Source: Liolophura sinensis
Taxonomy: Eukaryota; Mollusca; Polyplacophora; Chitonida; Chitonidae
Direction: 5' to 3'
Length of the DNA: 64,000 nucleotides
Assembly (NCBI RefSeq): GCF_032854445.1
Contig: NC_088301.1
Coordinates: 41,597,116-41,661,115 of the forward strand
The position numbers and the translations under genes are program-made. How positions within the stretch are numbered: position 1 is the first letter of the stretch; the number at the start of each line of letters is the position of its first letter. Shown here piece by piece: positions 10,801-22,241 of the stretch. Under the pieces are notes generated by a model. It was not told the origin of the DNA, did no database searches, and saw only the letters and a program-made list of their open reading frames with translations.

Positions 10801-13800
10801 ACTAACATTTTTAAAAAAATGTAAGTATATATATATACATGTGTATGTGTATGATCCAGAATTATGAAATTGTATGTGTTGTAATATTCGATATTGTGTT
10901 AAATTAAACAAAACACTATATCTGGGAAACTGGATATATGTCTAACAATTTCTGATGGTCAACTGGATATATTAAACAATTTCTGATGATCCACTGGATA
11001 TAAATTAAACAATTCCTGATGGTCCACTGAATATATATTAAACAATTTCTGATGGTCAACTGGATATATTTTAAGCAATTCCTGATGGTCAACTGGATAT
11101 ATCTCAAACAATTTCTGTTGGTCAACTGGATATATATTAAGCAATTTCTGATGGCCAACTGGATATATATTAAACAATTTCTAATGATCCACTGGATATA
11201 AATTAAATAATTTCTGATGGCTCAGTGAACATATATTAAACAATTTCTGTTGGTCAAGTGGATATATATCAAACAATTTCTGATGGTCAACTGAATATAT
11301 ATTAAACAATTTCTGATGATCCACTGGATATAAATTAAATAAATTCTGATGGTCCACTGAATATATTCCGATGGTCCGCTGAATATATATTAAACAATTT
11401 TTGATGGTCAACTGGATATATTTTAAGCAATTCCTGATGGTCAACTGGATATATATCAAACAATTTCTGTTGGTCAACTAGATATATATTAAGCAATTTC
11501 TGAAGGTCAACTGGATATATATTAAACAATTTTTATAGTCAACTGGATATATATTAAGCAATTTTTAATGATCCACTGGATATAAATTAAATAATTTCTG
11601 ATGGCTCAGTGAATATATATTAAACAATTTCTGATGGCCAACTGGATATATATTAAAAAATTTCTGATGGTCAACTGGATATAAATTAAACCATTTCTGA
11701 TGGTCAACTGGATATATATTAAACAATTTTTGATAGTCCATTGGATATATAAAACAATTTATGATGTTGTGACGGTCACAACAGCCTTGTGGCTATTTCA
11801 CTACGAATTATTAATGTGTATGGTGATTTCGCATGCAAAAGAGAAAAAACTATCTATGTAAAAAAAGCTAAGAAATACCTTTATGAAATCCTGCTCTGAG
11901 AATTTGTTTATGGCGAAAATCTCCTCCTCTTGTCTGTGGGTCATGTCGCCATGATCATCAAAAGATATGCTGGTTCCGGCTATCGCCATCTCAGGGACAG
12001 TGTGCCTGGCATCAAGATCGGCATACTGAAAAGAAACTTTGCGAACCTCGTTCAAAAGTTCTATGGTTTGCTTACTTTTGAGTCCATCGCAAATTCCTGG
12101 AGTTCCGTTGCATGACTTATCATGCACATGTTTGAGCGCAAAGCTCATAGCATACACAGCATGAATTACAGACGGAATATAGCTGCCTTGTTTGAACTCG
12201 GAACACCCTGCCTCAGCAAAAGGTGGTTGACATGAAGTTTGGATAAACTCACTTAACCACTGATTTGGCGTACTTGAAAAATTATTTTTGGCTCTGAGCA
12301 TTTCAGAGCGAACAGTTTCCCTGAACTCAACAAGCGGTAGAGATGTAGGAGATATACTCCAGACTGATCGCAGATGTCCCTGTTGCGAAGAACAGTCGAA
12401 TCTGTTAATGATTTCTGTGCTCGTCCCAACGCTGTCTGGTAGTATCCACTTCAAGTTGCCGATCGAAACTCTTTTGTCATTGTACTCAGTACAAAGTCTG
12501 TTCATCAAGAATTTGACCCATTCACCCTGTCCCAAGTACACCACTCCCAGAGAGTTGTCGGCCGTTTCTGCTTGCTGCTGTAGCAGGATCTTGATGGCTT
12601 CGTTTATACCTCGTAGGTCGTCTATACTCAGCACACGGAGGACACAAATCTGATTCTGCTTGGCCAGCCGCTGTACTGAGGAAGACAGGTCGGTTGCATA
12701 GCTATCTTCTGTGTGTAATATTGCAATCACTGTCCAACCTAGCCTTTTGACAAGAGAGATAATTGCCTGGAAAGGCAAATCAGACATTATTGAGAAATGA
12801 ACTTAAGATTAAAATGAGTGGGTGATACGTTAGTACAGTTTGACATGCATAATACAAACAGAAGCACAAACTTTCAACGGTTGCAGTATCCCGAAAAAAT
12901 TTGATATCGTCTTTCTCTCAGGTCTTCGTGAAGTAAATAACCCACATTAAAAGATATGATGCCAAGAATTTAACCCACAGGTAGATAAACAGAAACAGAG
13001 TATCTCTCGCTGCATACGAGTGGCTCTTGACTAATGAGTGCGGCTTTCATCTCCCTTTTGTGTAAAAAGATTGCAGGTCAGAATCCACTCATTGTATACG
13101 TGGGCGTTCTGCCTTATTGAGCATTTGAAAGCTTGAGTTTATACTGAATTCTCGGGCCCAACTTATTTCGATACTCCCAGGACAAAAAGCATAGTAGCTA
13201 CAGACTAGAGTACAGATTGCATGGCTATCTCATATACTAGTATATGGAATATTCAAGATGCGGAGTAGGGTAACACAGTGCGAGTTACGGAGAGAAACAG
13301 CCCCAAATGTGTTGGATTGACGTTAAGGAACATTTGCACACGTGCTTTAAATCTTCCGTAGCATAAATTGGTTAGCTAGCCTTTTCTTAGGTTGGCCTAA
13401 CCAAAAGTAGCCCATAGCAATAACACAAACTGACAAATAAAGTACATTTTCAGGGTCTACTTTACTGCAGCAGCCTCCTCAAATGTTCTTTACAGTCAAT
13501 CCGATACATTTAGGGATGTGTCTCCAGTAAGTCTCGCAGCTGTGTTGTTCGATGAGAGTTACCCTACTCCGCTTTTAGGAATATTCATGAAAAAAAATCA
13601 GCCACATAGTATAGTTCCAAATTAATCAGTCATTTTTTAGATATGTTGAAAATAGGTTTCTTTTTTCATTCCAAAACAAAACTCTAGACTGCACTCTTGG
13701 CGGTCAGTTTCGAAGGACAAAAGCTACTTACAGCTTACAGTCAACAAATATTATGAATGTGTGTTTTTGGGGGATTTATTAATTTTTCCTGACCTTGGAC

Positions 13801-16800
13801 TGCTTTTCGTCGGACACGGCTGTTCTGAGAACGTTTGGGTATTTGGTCTTATTGCTGAGCTCTGAGAGTGTAGTGGCCATGCCGACCAAAGGAATCCTCG
13901 TACCGTCTAGCAGACCCGACACAGCCGTGGCACTTTGGCTCCTTGTGGGACCGAGGAAACCTGAAACATACGGAATGTCCGCCAAACACCAGTCAAAGAA
14001 AGCTACAATCAAAGGAATCCACCCTCCACCCCTCACCTTCGTTGCCTTGACAGCTACAACCGTTGACCCCACGACTGAAGGCTATTTAATTTCCGAATTG
14101 ACCAGTAAAAGGTTAAGGAAAAAAAGTTGAAAGCCATTTTTCCCCTTAAAGAAATGACTATGAATTTATTTGGTACTTTCATGTGTTAATCTGCAGATTA
14201 AAAAATGTGTTACCTTTATCATTATTTAAGTTTTTAAAAATACCAACCTGCGAATAGTGGAGCACGCGGCTTGTCACACTTAACCAGTTTTGAGGAGAAC
14301 TGCCTCCGAATGGCGCTCGTCGCACTAGCAAGCGCATATTTATCGTTCCCACAGTCATCGAACACTGTGATTCCTGTAATAAACGATTAATTTTATCCCT
14401 GATGATTTAGCATATTTTAATGTGTGTACATCATTTTTTCCACATAAAAAGTTTTCCTATTTCAATACAATGTACTGTTGTGACCAGATACTGTTTTATT
14501 GCCCTAAAGTGACACAAAATACATTCTGATGCAAGCCATACGCATCGAATCAAAGCTGATATAAAAGAAGGCAACACTTTATCGATCATCCATACATAAC
14601 AATCATGTTTTATTCATTATATAACTACCATACAGCGAGGCAATCATGTCTTGTATCTTACATAACTTTTGTGCAGGGGGACAATCATGTTTTGTTCCTT
14701 ACATAACTACAATACAGGGGGACAATCATGTTTTGTTCCGTACATAACTACAATACAGGGGAACAATCATGTTTTGTTCCTTACATAACTACAATACAGG
14801 GGGACAATCATGTTTTGTTCCTTACATAACTACAATACACGGAAACAACCATATCTTCTTTCATGCACAACTACCATACAGGAAGACAATCATGTCTTGT
14901 TCCATACATAACTGTCATACAGGGAGACAATCATCTTGTTCCTTACATAACTACAATACACGGAAACAATCATGTCTTGTTCCATGCATAACTATAATAC
15001 AGCAAGACAATCATGTCTTGTACCTTACATAACTCTCATAAAGGGAGACAATCATGTCTTGTTCCATACATAACTGTAATACAGCGAGACAATCATGTTT
15101 TGCTCAATATATAATTACATAAAGGGAGACAATCATGTCTAGTTCCATACATAGCTACCATACAGGACGACCACCATGTTTTGTTCCTTACATAACTACA
15201 ATACATGGAAATAATAATGTCTTGTTCCATACATAACTCCCTTACAGGGGGACAATCATGTATTGTTCCAAACATACCTTCCATACAGGGAAACAATCAT
15301 GTCTTGTTCCATAGCTAACTGCCATACAGGGAGACAATCATGTCTTGTTCCACACCTAACTGCCATACAGGGAAACAATCATGTCTTGCTCCGTACCTAA
15401 CTGTTATACAGGGAAACAATCATGTCTTGTTCCATACCTAATTCCCATACAGGGAAACAATCATGTCTTGTTCCATAGCTAACTGCCATACAGGGAGACA
15501 ACCGTGTCTTGTTCCATACCTTACTGCCATACAGGGAAACAATCATGTCTTGTTCCATACCTAACTGTCATACAGGGAGACAATCATGTCTTGTTCCGTA
15601 CCTAATTCTCATACAGGGAAACAATCATGTCTTGTTCCATAGCTAACTGCATAACTACAATACATGGAAATAATAATGTCTTGTTCCATACATAACTCCC
15701 TTACAGGGGGACAATCATATATTGTTCCAAACATACCTTCCATACAGGGAGACAACCGTGTCTTGTTCCATACCTTACTGCCATACAGGGAAACAATCAT
15801 ACCTTGATCCATACCTAACTCCCATACAGGGATACAATATACAGTAGATATACATAAGGTAACCACGTATTGTTCCATGTACAGTAGACAAACATAAAGG
15901 CAACCAGACCTTGTAGCATTCACAGCTAGTCATGTCTTACTCCATAAACAGCATATACACAGAAAGGCAACAGTCTTACTTCATACACAGCATATATACA
16001 GAAAGGCAACAGTCTTACTCCATACACAGTATATACACAGAAAGGCAACTGTCTTACTCCATACACAGCATATATACAGAAAGGCAACAGTCTTACTCCA
16101 TACACAGCATATACACAGAAAGGCACAAGTCTTACTCCATGCACAGCATATAGAAAGGTAACAGTCTTATTCCATACACAGCATATACTCAGAAAGGCAA
16201 TTAAGCCTTGTTCCATACACAGCATATAAACAGAAAGGCAGTCATGTCTTGTTCCATACATAGCATATATAAAGAAAGGCAATAATGTCCTGTTCCGTAC
16301 ACAGCATATATACAGAAAGGCAGTCATGTCTTGTTCCATACCCAGCACATATACAGAAAGACAATCATCTCTTGTTCTATACATACATGTAGTAGACATT
16401 GTGAATGGCAATTAAGGCAATGGATATAAAAGAAAACTATGCTTTGTTGCACAAAAGACATTAAAGAAAACACTGAGAGACAATACAAAGCAAAAGAGAA
16501 CAAACTGAAAGCTCAGAGGAATTTCGCCATACTTAATTTCTACAGGTGATAGGTTTTAATACTAAGAAACACAGGGTTTAGCCGCAAGATACGAGGGTAT
16601 AAATAAGGCAAGTAGTCACACATGTATTTTGAAATAACGGTCTAGAATGAAAGGTTGACTCGAAACACGAAAGTTGTAGACTTCAACTTAGGATTTGTAT
16701 AAAATAATATTTTTTCGTTTAATAGTGGCCGGACATCTCACTGAGATTCATTGCCAGGGGAAAATGTACGAAATGAACTAAGATGATCCTTATTTTAGCT

Positions 16801-17475
16801 GCTTGTAAATCAAAGGGAATTCCCCTAAGTAAAGCAACATGACAGTTGTGCTTGAATGTGTTGTTTGAGTCTTCCGTCTGTTGGACCGGTTAAAACTAAT
16901 TACTGCGATAGATTATTGTATTTCTGATCTAAGTCCATTGTATTTCTGATGTTATACCATTGCATTAACCTTGTTAGAACACATTTCTGAATACAGAACA
17001 TTTCATTTCATATTTTAGAATATTGCGTTCTTCTCTTAGAGCATTATATTTACTTATAACATTCATTTAAGCTCATAGAACATTGCTAACGTTATGTTAA
17101 AACATTAATTAATTAATTTCTTTATGTAATAATGGCTTTTATTTCGAATTCCGGCCAAAGTTTACAAAAATGTAATTATAGGGAGATCTCACCTATCTGC
17201 ACGCCTGGGATGAAGGACTGGTTGTTCACTGAGCTGGGACTGTTAAGTTTGGACAGAGTATACTTTATCGCGAGGAGAGCTTGAAGAGAACGGTAAGACA
17301 CGTCTCCACAAGTGGCGTTGGGCTCAGGCGACCTCAAGCTGGAAATCACAGCGAAGTTCACATCTCCCGGCTCATTGTATGTCCTGTACTGGCAAGACTC
17401 AGTGATCGCCGAACCCGGAGTCCAGAGTATGGCAACTATTAATAGCATTAATGTTGACACACCTTGTCGATACAT
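4830..17475 (-). CDS. Double Venus-flytrap single-pass receptor (mGluR-type ligand domains, no 7TM)
   Basis: Eight coding exons, read high to low: 17475-17193, 14373-14248, 13960-13794, 12766-11879, 10625-9201, 6986-6704, 6205-5541 and 5120-4830. All borders are GT/AG, phases agree and the total is 4128 bases, giving 1375 residues. Residues 1-23 are a signal peptide (MYRQG..LMLLIVAILWTPGSA). Residues ~28-488 form flytrap 1 (IPGVQIG, FDDCGNDKYAL, FLGPTRSQSATAVS, IKxxGW-type VKRLGWTVI). Residues ~520-970 form flytrap 2 (FVYLPGEILLAGFFSLH, YASTSPDL, IKHFGWTYVNIVYS, ALEDWA). Each domain is followed by VGSY and a short linker with CxxxCxxC-type cysteines (RCGKICQGC; SCTVQKICRMC). Residues ~1031-1051 are the only membrane span (VAILVILCILVVLVVVILVFI), followed by RRKH. 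The 320-residue Ser/Asn/Pro-rich tail has YVNM at 1261-1264 and ends TTCV. No kinase, cyclase or 7TM exon is seen. The likely role is extracellular amino-acid or related ligand sensing; the ligand is unknown. Relatives are mGluR, CaSR and ANF-receptor ectodomains. Confidence 0.85.
7068..8088. mobile_element. Foldback/MITE-like element in receptor intron
   Basis: The ends are inverted: aaagtgaacataaag at ~7068-7082 against ctttgtgttcactttt at ~8074-8089. An internal pair is also inverted: gtgacgtcacaaaacctgtag near 7248 and the reverse of gttacgtcaaaacacctaatag near 7860-7880. The arms are diverged, so this is an old element or a chance-assisted call. No coding capacity is seen. Confidence 0.4.
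10915..11775 (-). repeat. 33-bp minisatellite, about 26 copies, in receptor intron
   Basis: Unit: ggtcaactggatatatattaaacaatttctgat, with 5-20% variation and a few length variants. It lies in the intron between the exon ending flytrap 1 (11879) and the exon of flytrap 2 (10625). Because the unit is 33 bases with no stop in several frames, spurious open frames of 64-98 codons arise. They have no start, splice or composition support as genes. Confidence 0.92.
13244..13592. mobile_element. Foldback MITE, ~350 bp, ~100-bp inverted arms
   Basis: The left arm begins ggaatattcaagatgcggag and continues tagggtaacacagtgcgag, later aaatgtgttggattgacgtt. The right arm, reverse-complemented, reads gaatattcctaaaagcggag, tagggtaactctcatcg, acacagctgcgag, and aaatgtatcggattgactgt. 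The arms are clearly homologous over ~100 bases and enclose ~140 bases without coding capacity. It lies in the receptor intron between exons 3 and 4. Confidence 0.75.
14575..15850 (+). repeat. 41-bp minisatellite, about 30 copies, in receptor intron 1
   Basis: Consensus phrase: gacaatcatgtcttgttcca then tacataactacaatacaggg. Copies are ~80-95% alike, with sub-blocks (cctaactgcc variants at 15300-15640) suggesting several rounds of expansion. Part of one sub-block (about 15186-15300) is repeated at 15655-15750. It lies in the intron between exon 1 (signal peptide) and exon 2 of the receptor. Confidence 0.92.
15920..16395 (+). repeat. 39-bp minisatellite, about 12 copies, abutting the 41-bp array
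   Basis: Unit phrase: cagcatatacacagaaaggc then aacagtcttactccataca. It shares the (t)cttgttccata core with the neighbouring 41-bp array, so the two arrays are probably diverged parts of one expansion. A 161-codon minus-strand open frame here is a by-product of a 13-codon unit without stops. Confidence 0.9.
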
Positions 17476-19612
17476 AGTTAGCTAACTCACATCAGTGTTT
17501 GGACCCTCAGGTGTAAGGCAAACGATGTAGTTACCGACTGGCGTGTTAATATACAGCATATATGATGGATGACGTTCACCAGTGAGTTGATTCAAGCTAA
17601 ATGAGTAGTTATATGTTTGCTAACTACTTCTATAAAGCTTACTCTTACTGCTTGACCTACACAGCCTGGTGAACGCTTCGGTGAACTTCCTTTGCTACAT
17701 GTTTGTCACACGGGTTATTAAGAGAAGCGCAGTACATCCGGGATTTAGTCGTCAGTATGAAGATGTATTCGGAGCCCCTTATAATACAAATGTATAGACT
17801 TTGTATTCGAACATTCTCTGCCGGTTAAACTCGTAGGGAGTGTAATGTCAACCTACTACCTTCGTCTATCCGCCACACTGAATGGTTGACACATAAACAA
17901 ATCAAATATGTGTGGCTTGCGGCCATTCGTGCAGTTCTCTTTTTATATCGTGTACAGAACAGCTATGTACATTTGTCCCAGTATCGCATTGTCTATAAAA
18001 ACATTTGGGCTCCTAATATTTCCTTGGCCGTTGTAAAGTGGAATGGTTATAATGCACGTTGAGAGTCGCTGTCTACAGCCCAAATGCTACCTCGATTGCC
18101 AGATATGTTCATTAATTTATAACCATTGTATACATACCTGCATTTGATTACAATCTTCTGATTGGCCAAACAGATATTAAACTTTTAAAGTTTTTCATTC
18201 TTGGTAGAGATGCAGTTATCGTGCGGTTTTCAGATTCCACAGCTCTGAGACTGTGATATTAGGGTAACCAAAATCCACAGGTCACCTACTCCTTTAAGCA
18301 TATCTTTCTTTCCGTATCACGCAAGAACAATTCCTTCCACAACACCAGGAAGGCAAATATCCATTCGTGACAATTTCCATGTCAAATAGTAATTAACAAG
18401 GAACTCAGTATATAATGAATTCAATATGATTTTTGAATTCAAGACTGTTTAGACGGAACCAACGCCTACTCAACTGAAGCGCTGATGAAATTATTAAGAA
18501 ATATATATAAATTAATTTCAGTTATAGACATTTATGCTTGTGACCAAATTGGGAGTCATAAGAGGATTACTGTAAATATTCAGGGTATATTGTACAGATC
18601 TGTATAGTGATCATATATTCTAATGAGGACTCTACAATGCTGTGGCTTCGTAAGTGCATGTATATTCTGTTTTTGTTACCCTGCTATTAAAGGAAAATGA
18701 GTGAACATGCAGGGGGGGGGGGGGGGAACTATTGAGAAAGGCCACATTGGAGATATTAACCTAACCAATAACAAAGGACGAGAATTTCTTTATACCTAAC
18801 AGTTTCAAAATAACAAAATCAAGGGCTTTCAATTTATGTTTCAGTTACAGTAATTAAAAATGACATTCTATAACTCTTGCGACAGAAAAATAATTCCAAG
18901 GGTCGAAGTTCTGATTATTATGTGGTGCATGGCATAATAAAGTTAAAATTTTTTTCTCAAGTTTAAACTGTATATAAGGAGTCTTTTCTTGCAGATTTTG
19001 ATATTTCCAATCAACAACTGATTATCAGTCAACTAATCTTTCAAATAATAATAAGTCAACTGTACGGCCTATCTTGTTTTGAACGTGGACATGGGCTGAG
19101 TTGCTTATATATATTATGCTTAGCCTATATATATATGTTTGTTAGATAGTTAAAATCATCCACGATGTATCGGTAAGACAACCCGGCCACGACTTCCTAA
19201 CAGCTGCAGTTTCATCACATCTACATTTTTCTTAACCTAAACTTTTGCTGATATTATAAATGACGTCAACAAATGTTATTTTTTCTTCTCTGTTGATCCG
19301 CGTTTTACAACAATTGTTTACATGTCATCACGTGCAAGTTCGCACCGATCGCGGTGAAAACAAATGATTCAGGATATTGGTGATATTGATTTTTTGATTT
19401 GATTTCATTATTACAGCAATTTTGCCCGTATTTATGATGACATTGTGTATTCCATACGGTAAGTTCGTCAGAGTACTTTTGGAATTTTATATCAAGTCTG
19501 TCAGTATTTTGTATTTACAAACAGGATGTAAAGGATTCTGCATTTTATAGAAAGTTTGCAATATCATATTTACGAGAGCTATATATATACATAGGTATGT
19601 ATGTATCCCATG
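17476..19612. other. Intergenic, receptor 5' flank
   Basis: No gene is recognised. The receptor start codon is at 17475, so its minus-strand 5'UTR and promoter should lie in the first few hundred bases. I see no convincing TATA box in a decisive position. A run of about 17 G lies at 18713-18728 and AT-rich palindromic sequence at 19090-19140. Confidence 0.4.
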
Positions 19613-19955
19613 AGCTTCAGCGCATGCGCGTGACGTCACACGTCACGCGAGGCGTGCCAACAGACCAATGAGCGCAGCTCCTTCAGCTCCTTTTGAGCAG
19701 CTCCTTCAGTTCTATTTCGCTCCAAAACTGACCATGGGTGAGCTCCATTTCGCTCGCGCCAAAACTGACTAATGGATGAACTCCATTCGCGCCAAGCGCG
19801 AGAGCAGCTCGTTCAGCTCCATTTTGCCCCAAAACTGACCAATGGGTTAGCTCCATTCCGCGCCAAAACTGACCAAGGGGTGAGCTCCATTCACGCCAAA
19901 ACTGACCAATGGGGTGACCACGCGGTTTTGGCGCCTGAATTTCGTTAACGTCCGC
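19613..19955 (+). repeat. Polinton left terminal inverted repeat, with internal tandem expansion
   Basis: Contains catgcgcgtgacgtcacacg (about 19623-19642), which occurs exactly in reverse complement near the right end, and ttggcgcctgaattt (about 19929) which also matches the right end inverted. Between them a 33-37-base motif (ccaaaactgaccaatggggt then gagctccattcgcg) is repeated five times. The right copy has only one diverged version. Confidence 0.82.
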
Positions 19956-20083
19956 GTTGACGGGATAAAAAGAAGGTGTGTGAACAGAGTGAAGCTTATT
20001 CCGGCTATCCTACCTGCCTAGACAACACCAGGCCACGTTCACCCTGAGAGCCTCGCGTATACTACTGACGCTACGCTGCCATC

Positions 20084-20420
20084 ATGGCTTACGGAGGAGG
20101 AAGAGGAAAGGGAGAGGCTTCGGCAAAGTTTACTTGTTGGGCGTGCGCCAGGCTATTTTCCCGTCGGAGCACTTGCCTGCAGCATGAACAGGCACAGCAC
20201 GCCGAGGGAGAAAGGTCCCAGTTACCTGCGGCACGTGCGCCAGGCGGTTTTCCCGACGGGACAACTGACTGCGCCATCAGAGGACGTACCACGTGGAGGA
20301 GCGAGAAGCGAGGTTCACGTGCTCGACCTGCGGGCGGACGTTTCCCCGCGGGCAATTTCGTCCGGCGCCAGCGGCGACACGGAAAAAAGAAGGAGTGTGT
20401 GTGGAAATGCGAAGGGTGAT
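20084..20420 (+). pseudogene. Polinton left-end C2H2 zinc-finger fragments
   Basis: Begins MAYGGGRGKGE and then shows a clean C2H2 finger: FTCWACARLFSRR followed by a histidine pair in LQHEQAQH (CxxC, then HxxxxH). Two more finger-like CxTCxR(R/T)F motifs follow in the next 200 bases. It lies just inside the left inverted repeat, preceded by gataaaaagaag, a possible TATA-like box at about 19960. Some Polintons carry a finger module beside polymerase B; role unknown. Part of a broken element. Confidence 0.6.
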
Positions 20421-21129
20421 GGGATTGGCGAGTACATCGACGTGCTGAACACGGAAAGGTAAGTCACACACCCACCTACACACACTTTGGTAAAAGCCGA
20501 ACGTTTTGTATCACTCGGCTGCGCGGTGATGCCCCCGTCTAGTGCGGACACATCACCTCAAAAAAGACCTTAGCCGTTGGGTTTTAGCTTTCACCAACAC
20601 TTGCATAGAGGACATCACATTCTTTATTAGAGGCAGATCACACCCACCCTAACAACACCCCAAGCTTCTGGCAGGCTCAAGCGCGGTTTGCATTCGATGC
20701 AAGTCATCATCTTCGGAGAATATATATATGGACCATCTTTCGTCGCTCACGCCATGTACACTTACGCCAGGTGCCACACCACACATCCCACGTCAGTACC
20801 ATCACCATTCACCATTATCACCACGCCATATAGAGGATGGAAAATATGCCATCCTCACACCATGCCATCTTCACACAGTCGACGAAAACAACGTTCCCAC
20901 ATCGAGCTCTGCCGCCCTGGCCAGGTCTGGTGTAAGGGGTGCGCCTTTCACAGTAGCTCCTTAATCCTTACTTCTGCTAGGAAAACTTTGGCCAAGTTTT
21001 CGATCGGGCATTGAAATGTCTACTAGACTTGCGTAGGCACAGAGCTTCTGCCCTGACTACAGCCCAAACTTCCGCCAAGCAAGCAGGGTTCTACGGTGCG
21101 GTAGTAGTTGTTTTCTCATCCTAGAGAAA

Positions 21130-21400
21130 ACGAGACTTTTACGACCAGCTCCAGCCGGCCAGGGTGTTATTCTTGTCTGACGCCGGCACACCCACAGCGG
21201 AATAAAGCTAAAGTAGTCGCCTCTTACGACAAGCCCCTAATGGACTGAGCTGCTATTCTTGTCTGACGCCTTCACGCACACAGCGGACTATCGCTACGAG
21301 TGGCCTAGGTTAGTCGTTTAGGTTTAGTTAGTTTACGACAATCTGCCTAGACGGCTGGGGTGCTATTCTTGATGTCAGCCCACGGACACCCCACAGGGGA
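21130..21400 (+). repeat. Three ~85-bp related blocks
   Basis: The phrase gctattcttgtctgacgcc followed by a short C/A-rich piece ending cacagcgg or cacagggg recurs three times (about 21165, 21250 and 21360), the first two joined by gtcgcctcttacgaca. Similar tacgacaag..ttctta..ccacgg phrases are familiar from dispersed invertebrate repeats; this link is from memory. Confidence 0.5.
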
Positions 21401-21925
21401 TCTCACGCCAAAACCACAGTCACCGTCGACACCATCGCAGGAGTGACATTCTCCGTCCCATGCTTCTTGCCCTACTTCCCAGCTTATACATCAATCCTAC
21501 CAAGTGGCCCTGCTGCCATGTGTTGTTCCAGCACAGCCCGGGGCATGACCCTTCACGTACAGCCCCCGAGTTCTGGCATTCACCGTCATACTCCCCAACT
21601 ATATAGAGATCCGGCAAAGTCGCCGCCTGGCCTGTTAGAAAAAATTAATAACTCCATCGGCGAGCCTACGGACGCGGGGGTAGGGTGCAGCAACATCCCC
21701 ACACCCACACCCCCAAACCTTAACTCCAACTGACCGTACTGGGGTTTTTTCTTCATCTTTCTCTAGGACGGTCACTTAAAAAACTACATAGACCCGATTT
21801 AGCCGCCGACAAGCCAGAGACTATTTTACTTTTTGTTTTGATTTTTATTTTATGCCAATACAAGAATAACGCAATACAAGAATAACAATGCTAAGGAAAT
21901 TTACCTAATACATACATGTACCAAA

Positions 21926-22231
21926 ATTGTTTGATGTATGTATAGGAAAAACCATAGTTCAGGTGAAAGAAGCACGGGACGTAAATATATCACACAAAAT
22001 GTCACCGCTCAACTTTCACACTTAAATGTAACGATCGGAAGAATGCATGGAGAGAGCGCTGGTACAGGCAAATTTTGTTACAGGTACATAGGCTCCCTCG
22101 CCCGGCTGGAGATGTGATTGTTTGATATATAGGAAAACCACAGTTTAGGAGAAAGAAGCACGGGACGTAAATACGTCACACAAAACGTCACCGAGCAATT
22201 TTCGCGGTTAAATGTAGCGATCGGAAGAAGG
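21926..22231 (+). repeat. Direct repeat pair, ~117 bp, in Polinton
   Basis: Copy one (21926-22044) and copy two (22116-22231) share gaaagaagcacgggacgtaa, gtcaccg, and aaatgta(a/g)cgatcggaagaa at about 85% identity. They lie upstream of the second finger block. Confidence 0.75.
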
Positions 22232-22241
22232 AGGAATACCT

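Larger units (their letters stand above)
20425..22240. other. Polinton left interior, no recognised gene
   Basis: No protein family is recognised. The stretch holds the repeated blocks described at 21130-21400 and 21926-22231. Several short GC-rich open frames have no recognisable motif. Confidence 0.45.

Noticed and set aside
10916-11529. Several 64-98-codon minus-strand frames with 11-residue periodicity
   Set aside because: By-products of the 33-bp minisatellite; overlapping frames are equally open and none has splice or start support.
14575-16395. CRISPR-like spaced repeats
   Set aside because: The repeats are directly tandem without unique spacers and the window is animal DNA with spliced genes.
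15926-16411. 161-codon open frame on the minus strand
   Set aside because: It is the 39-bp minisatellite read in a frame without stops; the 13-residue periodicity follows from the unit length and it lies inside a receptor intron.
18713-18728. Poly-G run as a quadruplex regulatory element
   Set aside because: A single G run without spaced G tracts; more likely a homopolymer, possibly with sequencing length error. The same applies to 46603-46615.
19607-19614. cccatg/catgga as Polinton target-site duplication
   Set aside because: The two flanks do not match as direct repeats; the shared catg is palindromic and could be chance.
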